A DNA stretch of 19,165 nt, taken from DATMBL01 sp050735975 (lineage in GTDB: Bacteria; Desulfobacterota; Binatia; UBA9968). The translations under genes and the position numbers were made by a program. The stretch covers positions 1-19,165 of the forward strand of contig JBOHVS010000013.1 in NCBI GenBank assembly GCA_050735975.1, given 5' to 3'. Under the pieces are notes generated by a model. It was given only the letters and a program-made list of their open reading frames with translations, searched no databases and was not told the DNA's origin. Shown piece after piece: positions 1 to 7,043 of the stretch. The first letter of the stretch is position 1. Every line of letters starts with the position of its first letter.

Positions 1-1
1 A

Positions 2-76
2 TGGTGCGCCCGCCGAGAATCGAACTCGGACTTAGGGTTCCGGAGACCCTCGTGATATCCTTTTCACTACGGGCGC
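2..76 (-). tRNA. tRNA-Arg (anticodon CCG), CCA encoded
   Basis: The minus strand folds as a full cloverleaf. The acceptor arm is GCGCCCG (76 to 70) pairing with CGGGCGC. The D arm is GTGA/TCAC. The anticodon arm is AGGGT-CTCCGGA-ACCCT, which puts CCG at positions 34-36 and so reads the arginine codon CGG. The variable loop is 4 nt, and the T arm is CCGAG-TTCGATT-CTCGG. The discriminator base is A, and CCA is encoded in the DNA at 4 to 2. The gene lies downstream of suhB on the same strand, with 137 bp between them. I see no defect in any stem. Confidence 0.95.
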
Positions 77-82
77 GTACGC

Positions 83-107
83 GAGCATGGAGCAGGGAGC
101 ATGGAGC
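83..107. repeat. short direct repeat, two copies of an 11-mer
   Basis: GAGCATGGAGC occurs twice, at 83-93 and 97-107, giving a 14-bp period (GAGCATGGAGCAGG, about 1.8 copies). It lies in the 137-bp gap between suhB and tRNA-Arg. The rest of the gap shows no ORF and no clear terminator; the only other structure I found is a weak 6-bp inverted repeat, TGACTG (175-180) with CAGTCA (202-207). It could be a slippage-prone microsatellite or part of a dispersed intergenic repeat family. Confidence 0.6.
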
Positions 108-213
108 CGGAAGGCGGAGATCAGAGATCGATTTTTCCAGCTGCGTCCGCGCTTCCCAGCAACGCCGTGCCGTGTGACTGTCCTATCATTCGAGTATCGC
201 TCAGTCAACGCGA

Positions 214-1011
214 TTAAGCAGCCTTGACGGCGTGCGTAACGCTCACCATCTCCTCGTGGATAGCGCCGTTCGAAGCGAGAGTTTCATTTCGTCCAATCGT
301 GAACCTGTTGCCGGAGAAGTCGCTTAGCTTTCCGCCCGCTTCCTCGACGATTAAGCTGCCGGCGGCGACGTCCCATGGCTTGAGCTCTAGCTCCCAGTAG
401 CCGTCGATACGGCCGCAGGCGACGTAGCAGAGATCCAGCGCGGCGGAACCGTTTCTTCTGATTCCTTGCGTGCGAGTCATGAACGCCTTGAAAAATGTCA
501 GATAGTAGTCGGCTTTCTCACGGCGGTCGTACGGAAAGCCTGTGGCCAGCAATGCTTTATCCAACTCTTGGACGCCGGAGATTCTTATCGCGTTGTCGTT
601 GAGGGTTGCGCCGTGCCCTCTGGCCGCCCTGAAACATTCCCGTCGGAGAGGATCGTAGACCAATCCCACAATTATCTCGCCGTCATGCTCAAGAGCGATC
701 GAGATAGAAAAATGGGCATAACCGTGCACAAAATTGGTCGTACCATCCAGCGGATCGATGATCCAGCAGTATCCGTTGCCGGTGCCTACCGGGGTTGTCT
801 CCTCCTCCGCGAGGATTGAGTGCTGGGGAAAACGACCCTGCAATGTTTCCACGATGCAGCGTTCGCTCTCGCGATCGATCGAGGTGACCAGGTCGATTAC
901 TCCCTTATAGTCAATCTGTTTGGGTTGCTGCCAAGTGTCGCGGATGAGGGTGCCGGCTCCGTTTGCCGCCACCCATGCCGCCGAAAGAAATGTCGCGATG
1001 TCATCTGCCAT
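214..1011 (-). CDS. suhB: inositol-1-monophosphatase (SuhB/IMPase family)
   Basis: A 265-aa cytoplasmic Mg2+-dependent phosphatase of the inositol monophosphatase family, which removes phosphate from myo-inositol 1-phosphate or related sugar phosphates. The family metal and active-site motifs are in order: the AEEE glutamates at 68-71, WIIDPLDGTTNF at 83-94 (D86, D89, T91), and KPWDVAAG at 211-218 with D214. The length is usual for the family. The reading frame is open further upstream to 1245, but homology starts at MADDIATFL, and the longer version would run through ispE on the other strand, so I take ATG at 1011. No strong Shine-Dalgarno precedes it. It is divergent from ispE with a 45-bp gap, so both promoters would have to share that gap or lie inside the neighbouring genes. 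Substrate within the family cannot be told from sequence alone. Confidence 0.93.
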   Translation of the reverse strand: MADDIATFLSAAWVAANGAGTLIRDTWQQPKQIDYKGVIDLVTSIDRESERCIVETLQGRFPQHSILAEEETTPVGTGNGYCWIIDPLDGTTNFVHGYAHFSISIALEHDGEIIVGLVYDPLRRECFRAARGHGATLNDNAIRISGVQELDKALLATGFPYDRREKADYYLTFFKAFMTRTQGIRRNGSAALDLCYVACGRIDGYWELELKPWDVAAGSLIVEEAGGKLSDFSGNRFTIGRNETLASNGAIHEEMVSVTHAVKAA

Positions 1012-1056
1012 GGAAGTCTTTCGCAATTCAGTGATGGCTATGTTACCTAATGGCGC

Positions 1057-1923
1057 GTGAAGATTCGAGCGCCGGCAAAAGTGAACTTCGGACTGCGGGT
1101 CGTAGGGAAGAGAAGAGACGGCTACCACCTTGTGGATACGGTCATCGTTCCCGTGTCGCTCTATGATGCAATTGAGATTACCAGCCCAAAGAACCCACCG
1201 GAGAGGAGGACCCCGTTCCCCCGGCTGACAGTTACCTGCGACCATCCTGCCGTTCCCGGAGGAAAAAAGAACCTCGCATACAAAGCGGCCTGCCTTTTCC
1301 TAAATGAGCACGGGATCGATAGAGAGGTCCATATTCATATAGAAAAGCACATCCCGGTCGGCGCCGGTTTGGGTGGGGGAAGCACCGATGCCGCCGCGAC
1401 TCTGCTTGGCCTCAACCGGCTGTTTCGCATCCGATACCGGCAAGAAGAGCTTTTGCGCCTGGCGCTTTCTCTGGGCGCCGACGTGCCGTTCTTTATTCGT
1501 GCTATCCCGGCTCGTTCCCAGGGTATTGGCGAGCGTTTACGCCCGGTTGTGAACTTCCCGCGCTATTGGCTGGTGATTCTTTATCCCGGGATTCCGGTTT
1601 CGACTAAGTGGGTATACAGCAATTTACGCCTTAAGTTGACAAAACCTACTGCAAATACTAGCATAACTTCGAAACTGAGAAATCCCGATAACCTTGGGAA
1701 ATTACTGGTTAACGACTTAGAGTCGGTGACGATCGCCCGATATCCTTGCGTCGGCGCGCTGAAAGAAAAATTGCTTAAAGAAGGCGCTGCCGGGGCGCTG
1801 ATGTCAGGCAGTGGTTCTGCCGTCTTTGGTATCTTTGGTTCGATCGTAAAGGCGCGCGAGGCTTTTAATCGGCTGCGGAAAGAGGAGGGGGTTCAAGCTT
1901 TCTTAGCGCGTGTTTTGACTTAG
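1057..1923 (+). CDS. ispE: 4-diphosphocytidyl-2-C-methyl-D-erythritol kinase
   Basis: A 288-aa GHMP-family kinase of the MEP isoprenoid pathway, phosphorylating the 2-hydroxyl of CDP-methylerythritol with ATP in the cytoplasm. Visible motifs are APAKVNFGL at residues 5-13 (K8, N10), GKRRDGYHLVDT at 17-28, the glycine-rich ATP loop PVGAGLGGGSTDAAAT at 100-115, GADVPFF with the catalytic-type aspartate D142, and a C-terminal MSGSGSAVFGIF motif typical of GHMP kinases. Length matches the family. The start is GTG at 1057, since family homology begins at MKIRAPAK and no ATG lies closer; there is no obvious Shine-Dalgarno. It heads the plus-strand series and is followed by spoVG after 68 bp, the order expected for Desulfobacterota-type genomes. 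Confidence 0.95.
   Translation: MKIRAPAKVNFGLRVVGKRRDGYHLVDTVIVPVSLYDAIEITSPKNPPERRTPFPRLTVTCDHPAVPGGKKNLAYKAACLFLNEHGIDREVHIHIEKHIPVGAGLGGGSTDAAATLLGLNRLFRIRYRQEELLRLALSLGADVPFFIRAIPARSQGIGERLRPVVNFPRYWLVILYPGIPVSTKWVYSNLRLKLTKPTANTSITSKLRNPDNLGKLLVNDLESVTIARYPCVGALKEKLLKEGAAGALMSGSGSAVFGIFGSIVKAREAFNRLRKEEGVQAFLARVLT
1636..1664 (+). promoter_or_regulatory. candidate internal sigma-70-type promoter within ispE
   Basis: A perfect -35 hexamer TTGACA (1636-1641) is followed after exactly 17 bp by TAGCAT (1659-1664), 4 of 6 matches to TATAAT. It sits in a locally AT-rich stretch of the ispE coding sequence, about 330 bp ahead of spoVG. It could drive spoVG and tRNA-Gln independently, but a hexamer match inside a gene can also be chance. 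Confidence 0.25.
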
Positions 1924-1991
1924 AGAATTTGATACAAAGCCCGTAAACGCCTGCCAGATAACTCGCTGGCTCATCTTAATCGGAGGTCCCT

Positions 1992-2279
1992 ATGCAGGTC
2001 ACGGAGGTTAGGGTCTTTCCTGTCGATGAAGATAAACTCAGGGCTTACGTGACTATCACCCTGGATCACTGCTTTGTGATCCGGGACCTCAAGATCATTC
2101 GTGGAACGACCGGGTACTTTGTATCGATGCCCAGTAAAAAGCGAAAAGACGGCACCTACAAAGATATTGCTCATCCCATAAATAACGAAACACGAAGGAT
2201 GATTGAGGAAAGGATAATCTCGGAGTACGAGAAGGCCATTGCTGAAGGCGGGAGCCAGAGGGCTCTCGGAAACGGGTGA
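1992..2279 (+). CDS. spoVG: SpoVG family nucleic-acid-binding regulator
   Basis: A 95-aa protein with the whole SpoVG domain: an N-terminal EVRVFPVDEDKLRAYVTITL beta region, FVIRDLKIIRGTTGYFVSMPS in the middle, and a helical tail. In Firmicutes SpoVG affects septation and capsule or virulence genes and binds DNA and RNA. In non-sporulating lineages it is found beside ispE and prs, as here, and the role is not settled. The ATG is preceded by GGAGGT at 1982-1987, spaced 4 nt. A weak hairpin GCCAG/CTGGC (1953-1957 with 1966-1970) lies in the gap after ispE. The presence of the gene does not by itself mean that the organism makes spores. Confidence 0.93.
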   Translation: MQVTEVRVFPVDEDKLRAYVTITLDHCFVIRDLKIIRGTTGYFVSMPSKKRKDGTYKDIAHPINNETRRMIEERIISEYEKAIAEGGSQRALGNG

Positions 2280-2329
2280 GCCGATCCTCTACCCGGGCGG
2301 ATGAACCTCCTGCATAGTAGTTCGGGGGA

Positions 2330-2403
2330 TGGGCGGTCGCCAAGCGGTAAGGCCCCGGACTTTGGATCCGGTATCGAAGGTTCGAATCCTTCCCGCCCAG
2401 CCA
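2330..2403 (+). tRNA. tRNA-Gln (anticodon TTG), CCA encoded
   Basis: Cloverleaf with acceptor TGGGCGG (2330-2336) pairing perfectly with CCGCCCA (2393-2399), discriminator G2400 and encoded CCA at 2401-2403. The anticodon arm is CCGGA-CTTTGGA-TCCGG, giving TTG, which reads CAA (glutamine). The T arm is GAAGG-TTCGAAT-CCTTC. A tRNA-Gln between spoVG/ispE and prs is a known arrangement in Desulfobacterota-type genomes. An intrinsic terminator follows 92 bp later. Confidence 0.96.
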
Positions 2404-2495
2404 GTCTTTGAGTCAGATCCCGGTAACCCTTTAGCACGAAACTGAAAGCCGAAATCCAAGCCCTCGGTTGTGGATGTTATAGGGGTTATTAGTTA

Positions 2496-2530
2496 GCGCC
2501 GTTCGAGTCCGAGCGGCGCGTTGCTTTTTT
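2496..2530 (+). terminator. intrinsic terminator after tRNA-Gln
   Basis: GCGCCG (2496-2501) pairs with CGGCGC (2514-2519) around a 12-nt loop, then GTTG-C and a run of six T at 2525-2530. It is placed to end the spoVG/tRNA-Gln transcript and separate it from prs. The loop carries TTCGAGTCC, a sequence resembling a tRNA T-loop, though the flanking bases do not form a T stem. Confidence 0.7.
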
Positions 2531-2629
2531 GCGAACCCGGTGAGATTGTAGTAACCCTGCGGGAGGCGAGCAGAGCCTGGACTAACTTTCCCGTATGCTC
2601 CCGCATGGTGAATGAGCGGCGATCCATCT

Positions 2630-3583
2630 ATGAGCCAGCACACGACCGAGTTGAAGATCTTCGCCGGAAACGCTAACCGGCCTCTGGCGCAGGAGATCAG
2701 TCAGTATCTGAAGGCGCCATTAGGCCAGGCGGTAGTGGAAACCTTCAGCGACGGCGAGAGCAAGGTTGAGATCAAGGAGAATGTGCGCGGCGCGGACATC
2801 TTTGTCGTCCAATCCACGTCTGCTCCGGGGAATGACAACCTGATGGAGCTCTTGCTGATGCTCGATGCTTTCAAACGGGCGTCGGCAAAGCGCATTACGG
2901 CCGTTATTCCATACTATGGTTATGCTCGGCAGGATCGCAAGGTTGTGCCCCGAGTACCGATCAGCGCCAAGCTAGTGGCGGATTTGATCACAGTAGCGGG
3001 GGCCTCCAGAATTCTCACGATGGATCTGCATTCGGGACAGATTCAGGGCTTCTTTGACGTCCCGGTGGATAATCTGTACGCGACTCCCGTGTTGCTGCAA
3101 CATTTGAAGCGGCACCTTGATAATCATGAGGTTACCATCGTATCGCCGGACGCCGGCGGAGTCGAACGGGCGCGGGCTATTGCGACACGACTGGACGCTT
3201 CCTTGGCGATCATCGATAAGCGGAGAGTGGGTCCGAACGTGGTAGCGGAGATGAATATTATCGGAGAAGTCAAAGATCAGGTCGCGATTCTTCTCGATGA
3301 TATGATCGATACCGCCGGTACACTGACGATGGCAGCCGTAGCTTTAAAGAATGAAAAGGCTAAAATGATCATCGGCTGTTGCACCCATCCGGTGCTTTCC
3401 GGACCGGCGATTCAAAGGATCGAAGAGTCTCCCTTGGAGGAACTCATTGTCACGAACACGATTCCGCTGAGCGCTGAGGCGCAACGGTGCAAGAAAATAA
3501 AAGTGTTGTCGGTCGCGCACCTGATTGGTGAGGCGATTCGGCGCACTCACGAGGAAGAGTCGATCAGCTCTCTATTCGTCTGA
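2630..3583 (+). CDS. prs: ribose-phosphate pyrophosphokinase (PRPP synthetase, class I)
   Basis: A 317-aa cytoplasmic enzyme making PRPP from ribose 5-phosphate and ATP, feeding purine, pyrimidine, histidine and tryptophan synthesis. Features in order: FAGNANRPLAQEI near the N terminus, FSDGESKVEI, the ATP-site loop PYYGYARQDRK, the metal-binding DLHSGQIQGFFD, VSPDAGGVERARA, and the PRPP-binding loop AILLDDMIDTAGTL. It is full length. Two in-frame ATGs are possible, at 2612 and 2630. I prefer 2630 (MSQHTTELKIF), which matches the usual short N terminus and has GAGCGG about 10 nt upstream; 2612 has no well-placed Shine-Dalgarno. The next gene, rplY, begins 35 bp downstream, consistent with co-transcription. 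Confidence 0.95.
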   Translation: MSQHTTELKIFAGNANRPLAQEISQYLKAPLGQAVVETFSDGESKVEIKENVRGADIFVVQSTSAPGNDNLMELLLMLDAFKRASAKRITAVIPYYGYARQDRKVVPRVPISAKLVADLITVAGASRILTMDLHSGQIQGFFDVPVDNLYATPVLLQHLKRHLDNHEVTIVSPDAGGVERARAIATRLDASLAIIDKRRVGPNVVAEMNIIGEVKDQVAILLDDMIDTAGTLTMAAVALKNEKAKMIIGCCTHPVLSGPAIQRIEESPLEELIVTNTIPLSAEAQRCKKIKVLSVAHLIGEAIRRTHEEESISSLFV

Positions 3584-3618
3584 CCAGTGTTTCAGCAGAG
3601 CATAAGGAGGTAAGTTCC

Positions 3619-4269
3619 TTGGAAACTGTCGAGGTTGAAGTCAATGTCCGTGAGTCCGGAGCCAAGCGCCCGGCTCGGCGTCTAAGACGTAGCGGAAAGA
3701 TCCCGGGGATCTTATACGGGCCCAAGGTTCAGCCGGTACCTCTCGAGCTGGACAAGAAAATGTTCTCGACCCGGGTCGCGGGCCTTGAAGGTTCGCACCT
3801 GGTGAGAATGAAGTCGGCGTCGCCGGCGCTGGCGGACAAAGTGGCCCTGGTCAAGGAGATGCAATACCATCCGATTTCCGGAGAAGTCATGCACGCTGAT
3901 TTTTACGAAGTGGACCTCACGGCGAGGATTCAAGTCCGTGTGCCGCTTCACTTCGTCGGTAAAGCGGCCGGCGTGGTCCGCGGGGGTATTCTGCAACCGG
4001 TCGTTCGTGAGATTGAAGTCGAATGTCTGCCTCTGGACATACCCGAATTCTTCGACGTAGAGGTTAGCGATCTGGATATCGGCGATTCCGTTCACGTTCA
4101 GGACTTGCGTATGCCCGAAGGGGTAACGGCCGTTATAGAGTCGAACTTTACGTTGGTTACGGTGGTTCCGCCGACGGCTGAGGAGGCTCCGGCGGCAGCC
4201 GCGGCAGCGCCGGAGGCGGAGGTGGCTGCGCCTGCAGTGGAGGAAGAGAAGGAGGGTGGACAGGAATAG
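3619..4269 (+). CDS. rplY: 50S ribosomal protein L25 (CTC/TL5 type)
   Basis: A 216-aa protein of the long L25/TL5/Ctc type, which binds 5S rRNA. The N-terminal L25 domain includes RRLRRSGKIPGILYGP. The second, beta domain runs from about residue 95 to 185 with RVPLHFVGKAAGVVRGGIL and HVQDLRMPEGV. The last 30 residues are a low-complexity Ala/Glu tail, common in long L25 proteins. The start codon is TTG at 3619; this is well supported by an almost perfect AAGGAGGT at 3604-3611, 7 nt upstream, and by homology beginning there. It follows prs by 35 bp and precedes pth by 37 bp, the standard prs-rplY-pth order. Confidence 0.95.
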   Translation: METVEVEVNVRESGAKRPARRLRRSGKIPGILYGPKVQPVPLELDKKMFSTRVAGLEGSHLVRMKSASPALADKVALVKEMQYHPISGEVMHADFYEVDLTARIQVRVPLHFVGKAAGVVRGGILQPVVREIEVECLPLDIPEFFDVEVSDLDIGDSVHVQDLRMPEGVTAVIESNFTLVTVVPPTAEEAPAAAAAAPEAEVAAPAVEEEKEGGQE

Positions 4270-4306
4270 GCGCCGCACCTTTGCCGATGCTACCGGGAAA
4301 TAATCG

Positions 4307-4900
4307 GTGAAGCTTCTAATAGGCCTTGGCAACCCAGGGAGGAAGTACGAGCAGACGAGGCACAATTTAGGATTCCTCATTCTCGATCGGGTCGCAGCGG
4401 AAAACGGCGTCAAAGTTAAGAGGAAGCTATGTGACGCGTTAATCGGCGAATGGGCCGTGGGCGGCGAAAGGGTATTTTTAGTGAAGCCCCAGACCTACAT
4501 GAACCGCAGCGGCGAATCCGTGAATGCGCTCATACGGGAGTTTGGGGTGTCGTCCGACGATCTCGTCGTGGTGTATGACGACCTCGATCTTCCGTTCGGA
4601 AAGATACGTATCCGCCCGAAGGGGAGCTCTGCGGGACACCGGGGCATTTATTCAATCGTGGAGTCTCTGGCCGGAGCGCCCTTTTATCGGGTCCGAGTAG
4701 GAATTGGAAGACCCCCGGGAGGAATTGAAGCGGCCGACTTCGTGCTAGAACGCTTCACTACGGATGAGGCTCAGCGGCTCGACGCTATTATCGCTCTGGC
4801 AACCGAGGCTGCTGTATGCTTGTTACGAGAGGGGGGCCGCCGGGCAATGGAGCAATTCAACCGGGTTGAACGTAAGTCCGACTCCGTTGTAAACCCTTGA
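4307..4900 (+). CDS. pth: peptidyl-tRNA hydrolase
   Basis: A 197-aa Pth enzyme that rescues tRNAs by hydrolysing the ester bond of peptidyl-tRNA. Recognisable motifs are LIGLGNPGRKYEQTRHNLGF (N9, catalytic H19), KPQTYMNRSG (N66), VVYDDLDLPFGKIR with the catalytic-type aspartate D91, and a RVGIGRP motif. One detail: the position matching E. coli Asn114, usually GHNG, is Arg here (SAGHRG). The start is GTG at 4307 with only a weak upstream purine stretch. It lies between rplY and rpsF as in many genomes. Confidence 0.95.
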   Translation: MKLLIGLGNPGRKYEQTRHNLGFLILDRVAAENGVKVKRKLCDALIGEWAVGGERVFLVKPQTYMNRSGESVNALIREFGVSSDDLVVVYDDLDLPFGKIRIRPKGSSAGHRGIYSIVESLAGAPFYRVRVGIGRPPGGIEAADFVLERFTTDEAQRLDAIIALATEAAVCLLREGGRRAMEQFNRVERKSDSVVNP

Positions 4901-4945
4901 TCGCTATGATAGAAAAACCAATTCGATATGGAAGGTAGCCCGAAT

Positions 4946-5326
4946 GTGAAACAGTATGAAACCCTGTTCGTGGTTCATCCCGAAAAGGCGCCGAGAGTTA
5001 AAGAGTTTATCGAGAAGTTCAGGAAAGTCGTGGAGGGGCTGGAGGGGACCGTTTTCCACGTCGATGAGTGGGGTTTGAGAGACCTGGCCTACCGCATCGA
5101 TAAACAGAGCAAGGGGTTTTACACGTTGCTCCAGTATCGGTCTTCGGCGCGGGCCGTCGAGGAGCTTGAACGCAATATGAGACTCACCGATGGCATTCTG
5201 CGGTATCTCACCGTGCGCGCGGACGAGGAAGCCCTGGCGCCCGATGCTGCGGGGGTGAAAAATCCAGCAAAGGAACCGCCAACAGGGGCCGAGGGAGCCA
5301 TCACCAAGTCTGACCCACACTCGTAA
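4946..5326 (+). CDS. rpsF: 30S ribosomal protein S6
   Basis: A 126-aa S6 protein, which pairs with S18 on the 30S platform. It opens with KQYETLFVVHP, matching the family start (xxYETxFIxxP), and carries WGLRDLAYRIDKQSKGFYTLLQY in the middle, followed by a roughly 25-residue, proline/acid-rich tail beyond the S6 fold. I choose GTG at 4946 over ATG at 4928. GGAAGGT at 4930-4936 is a good Shine-Dalgarno for 4946 (9-nt spacing), and it overlaps the ATG at 4928, which would add six non-homologous residues. It is followed by ssb and rpsR, the usual rpsF-ssb-rpsR order. Confidence 0.93.
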   Translation: MKQYETLFVVHPEKAPRVKEFIEKFRKVVEGLEGTVFHVDEWGLRDLAYRIDKQSKGFYTLLQYRSSARAVEELERNMRLTDGILRYLTVRADEEALAPDAAGVKNPAKEPPTGAEGAITKSDPHS

Positions 5327-5355
5327 AGTTTCCATTTAAGACGGGGTAGGACCCG

Positions 5356-5724
5356 ATGGGGGAATACAATAAGGTGATCCTGCTCGGAAACCTCACGCAC
5401 GAGCCGGAGCTTCGCTATACCCCCACCGGCACTCCGGTATGCGAATTCTCTTTAGCCGTTCACCACCGTCACCGCCTCGATGATAAGATTAAAGAAGAGG
5501 TTTATTATATCGATATCGTGGCGTTCGGTCAACTTGGGGAGCGGAGCAAGAGTTATCTCCGTAAAGGCTCCCAGGTGTTGGTGGATGGCCGGTTGACGCA
5601 GCGACGTTGGGAAACACCCGAAGGGAAAAAGAGGAGCAAGTACGAAGTTGTGGCCAATACAGTGCAGTTTGTGGACGGCGGCCGCTCGCTGCCGTCGGGC
5701 AAGGAAGAAGATTTACAGTTGTAG
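5356..5724 (+). CDS. ssb: single-stranded DNA-binding protein (short form)
   Basis: A 122-aa OB-fold SSB. The N-terminal domain is clear: NKVILLGNLTHEPELRYTPTGTPVCEFSLAV, then YYIDIVAFGQLGERSKSYLRKGSQVLVDGRL and YEVVANTVQFV. After residue about 110 the protein ends almost at once in KEEDLQL. The usual long Gly/Pro linker and acidic DDDIPF-type tip that recruits replication and repair proteins are missing. It lies between rpsF and rpsR with gaps of 29 and 35 bp, so it is expressed with ribosomal proteins. GGTAGGA at 5345-5351 serves as Shine-Dalgarno. It could be an accessory SSB, with a full-length one elsewhere, or a lineage with short SSB. Confidence 0.9.
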   Translation: MGEYNKVILLGNLTHEPELRYTPTGTPVCEFSLAVHHRHRLDDKIKEEVYYIDIVAFGQLGERSKSYLRKGSQVLVDGRLTQRRWETPEGKKRSKYEVVANTVQFVDGGRSLPSGKEEDLQL

Positions 5725-5759
5725 CGTCGAATGGTTTGAGGAGCGAGGTAATTGAACGT

Positions 5760-6053
5760 ATGGCAAAAAGGGATCCAAGCGGGAGAGCGTATCGGGAAAG
5801 AGGCGACGACGAGAAGGGCGGGCCTCGACGGAGGCCCATGTTTCGGCGCAAGGTGTGCCGGTTTTGCGCCGATAAAACACTCAGAATTGATTACAAAGAC
5901 ACCAGAACCATAGGGCAGTTCGTCACGGAGCGGGGAAAAATGACTCCGAGCCGGATCACCGGTAATTGCGCGCGTCATCAGAGGCTGCTGACGACCGCTA
6001 TCAAGCGGGCCCGCAGTATCGCCCTCCTGCCATTTACGACTGCTAAAAGTTGA
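5760..6053 (+). CDS. rpsR: 30S ribosomal protein S18 (Zn-binding C+ type)
   Basis: A 97-aa S18 protein. The conserved core reads IDYKDTRTIGQFVTERGKMTPSRITGNCARHQRLLTTAIKRAR. It keeps four potential zinc ligands, C33 and C36 (CRFC) with C70 and H73 (CARH), so it belongs to the metal-binding C+ variety. The N terminus (about 28 residues) is basic and low-complexity. I set the start at ATG 5760 with GAGG at 5745-5748 upstream; the same frame is open from 5607 but that part is a shadow of ssb. Its stop overlaps a possible TTG start of the next gene. Confidence 0.95.
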   Translation: MAKRDPSGRAYRERGDDEKGGPRRRPMFRRKVCRFCADKTLRIDYKDTRTIGQFVTERGKMTPSRITGNCARHQRLLTTAIKRARSIALLPFTTAKS

Positions 6054-6073
6054 GCGCTTTTGCACCGGTTCTT

Positions 6074-7033
6074 ATGAGTATGAGTCGGCTAGAAATCATC
6101 AGCAAGTTTTTTCTGGCCCTTGCCTCCACGGTTGTTCTCATGATCAGTGGCACCGTTATCCCGCCGGCGGGTGTCATTCTGATACCTTTCGTTCCGCAAC
6201 CGGTTTTGTCCTTCGGCATCAGGTACGGAGCGGGATGGGGAGCCGGCGTGCTCGGCGCCGCTTTTCTGCTTTTGTTCCTTTTCGCCGGAGCCGAACTGGC
6301 TTTCATCTATTTGATTTTTGCTCTCATGGCCAGTTTGTTATTCGGGCTTCTTGGCCGTCTCCGTGTCATCGAATGGCTCGTGTTGAGCGTCGCGAGCGTG
6401 GTATTCGCGGCGCTGGTCGGGTTCTTGTTTTGTCTGTACGGATCCTGGTCCGTGATGCTGCAGGATCTTCGTAGCAGCCTGACGGAGCATATGGCCGCAG
6501 CAGTGCGAGTCCAGGAAAAAATGGGCTTTGCGCAAGACACGACCGAGGTTTTAAAAGAGCGCCTGCCGGCCATTGCTGAGACAATGCTGCAGGTGCTGCC
6601 AGGACTTGTCTTCGTAAGTCTCAGCTTGATCGTGTTGCTTAACATCCTGTTTCTCTGCCGCCGATTTCCCGATCGGCGGGAAGAGTGGCTTACGGTGGAT
6701 AATCTACGGGAATGGAACGCGCCAGAACCCCTTGTATGGGGTCTGATCATTTGTGGCTTTTCGCTTTTTATCTCCGGCCCGGAGTTTCTCCATACGCTGG
6801 CTGTTAACTTACTGTTGGTAATCGCCGCATGTTACTTCTTCCAGGGCTTGGCGATAGTGGCTTATTTTTTCCATAAGAGCCGCGTGCCTTACTTTCTGCG
6901 CATGGTGACCTACGCGCTGATTATTTTTCAACAGATTTTTACCTTGCTGGTCGTGGGGCTCGGCCTTTTCGACCTCTGGGGCGATTTTCGGCGCCTGAAG
7001 AAAAAGGACCTCAATCCGAGTCAGGTGTCTTAG
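6074..7033 (+). CDS. DUF2232 family membrane protein
   Basis: About 319 aa, strongly hydrophobic, with around eight membrane-spanning stretches and a charged loop in the middle (SSLTEHMAAAVRVQEKMGFAQDTTEVLKERL). It ends in a basic cytoplasmic tail (GDFRRLKKKDLNPSQ). Length, hydropathy and above all its position between rpsR and rplI identify the DUF2232/YybS-like family; no biochemical role is established for this family. Start is uncertain: TTG at 6050 overlaps the rpsR stop (TTGA), while ATG at 6074 gives MSMSRLEII, and neither has a clear Shine-Dalgarno. I favour the ATG. The stop lies 10 bp before rplI, so translation may be coupled. Confidence 0.8.
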   Translation: MSMSRLEIISKFFLALASTVVLMISGTVIPPAGVILIPFVPQPVLSFGIRYGAGWGAGVLGAAFLLLFLFAGAELAFIYLIFALMASLLFGLLGRLRVIEWLVLSVASVVFAALVGFLFCLYGSWSVMLQDLRSSLTEHMAAAVRVQEKMGFAQDTTEVLKERLPAIAETMLQVLPGLVFVSLSLIVLLNILFLCRRFPDRREEWLTVDNLREWNAPEPLVWGLIICGFSLFISGPEFLHTLAVNLLLVIAACYFFQGLAIVAYFFHKSRVPYFLRMVTYALIIFQQIFTLLVVGLGLFDLWGDFRRLKKKDLNPSQVS

Positions 7034-7043
7034 CGGAGGCAAT

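Noticed and set aside
466..1050. Plus-strand ORFs of 117 and 76 aa opposite suhB
   Set aside because: They are antisense to a gene with complete inositol monophosphatase motifs and show no recognisable domain of their own.
1012..1245. Upstream extension of suhB to 1245
   Set aside because: The extra 78 residues lack homology to the family and run antisense through the start of ispE.
1992..2279. SpoVG as evidence of sporulation
   Set aside because: SpoVG is widespread in non-sporulating bacteria and no other sporulation gene is in the window.
2171..2437. Minus-strand 88-aa ORF containing GREGFEPSIPDPKSGALPLGD
   Set aside because: This is the well-known spurious translation of the antisense strand of a tRNA, here tRNA-Gln.
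3712..4413. Minus-strand 233-aa ORF across rplY and pth
   Set aside because: Arg/Leu-rich shadow of rplY with no domain; it crosses two well-supported genes.
5553..6065. Minus-strand 170-aa ORF over ssb and rpsR
   Set aside because: Antisense to two recognised genes and without motif.
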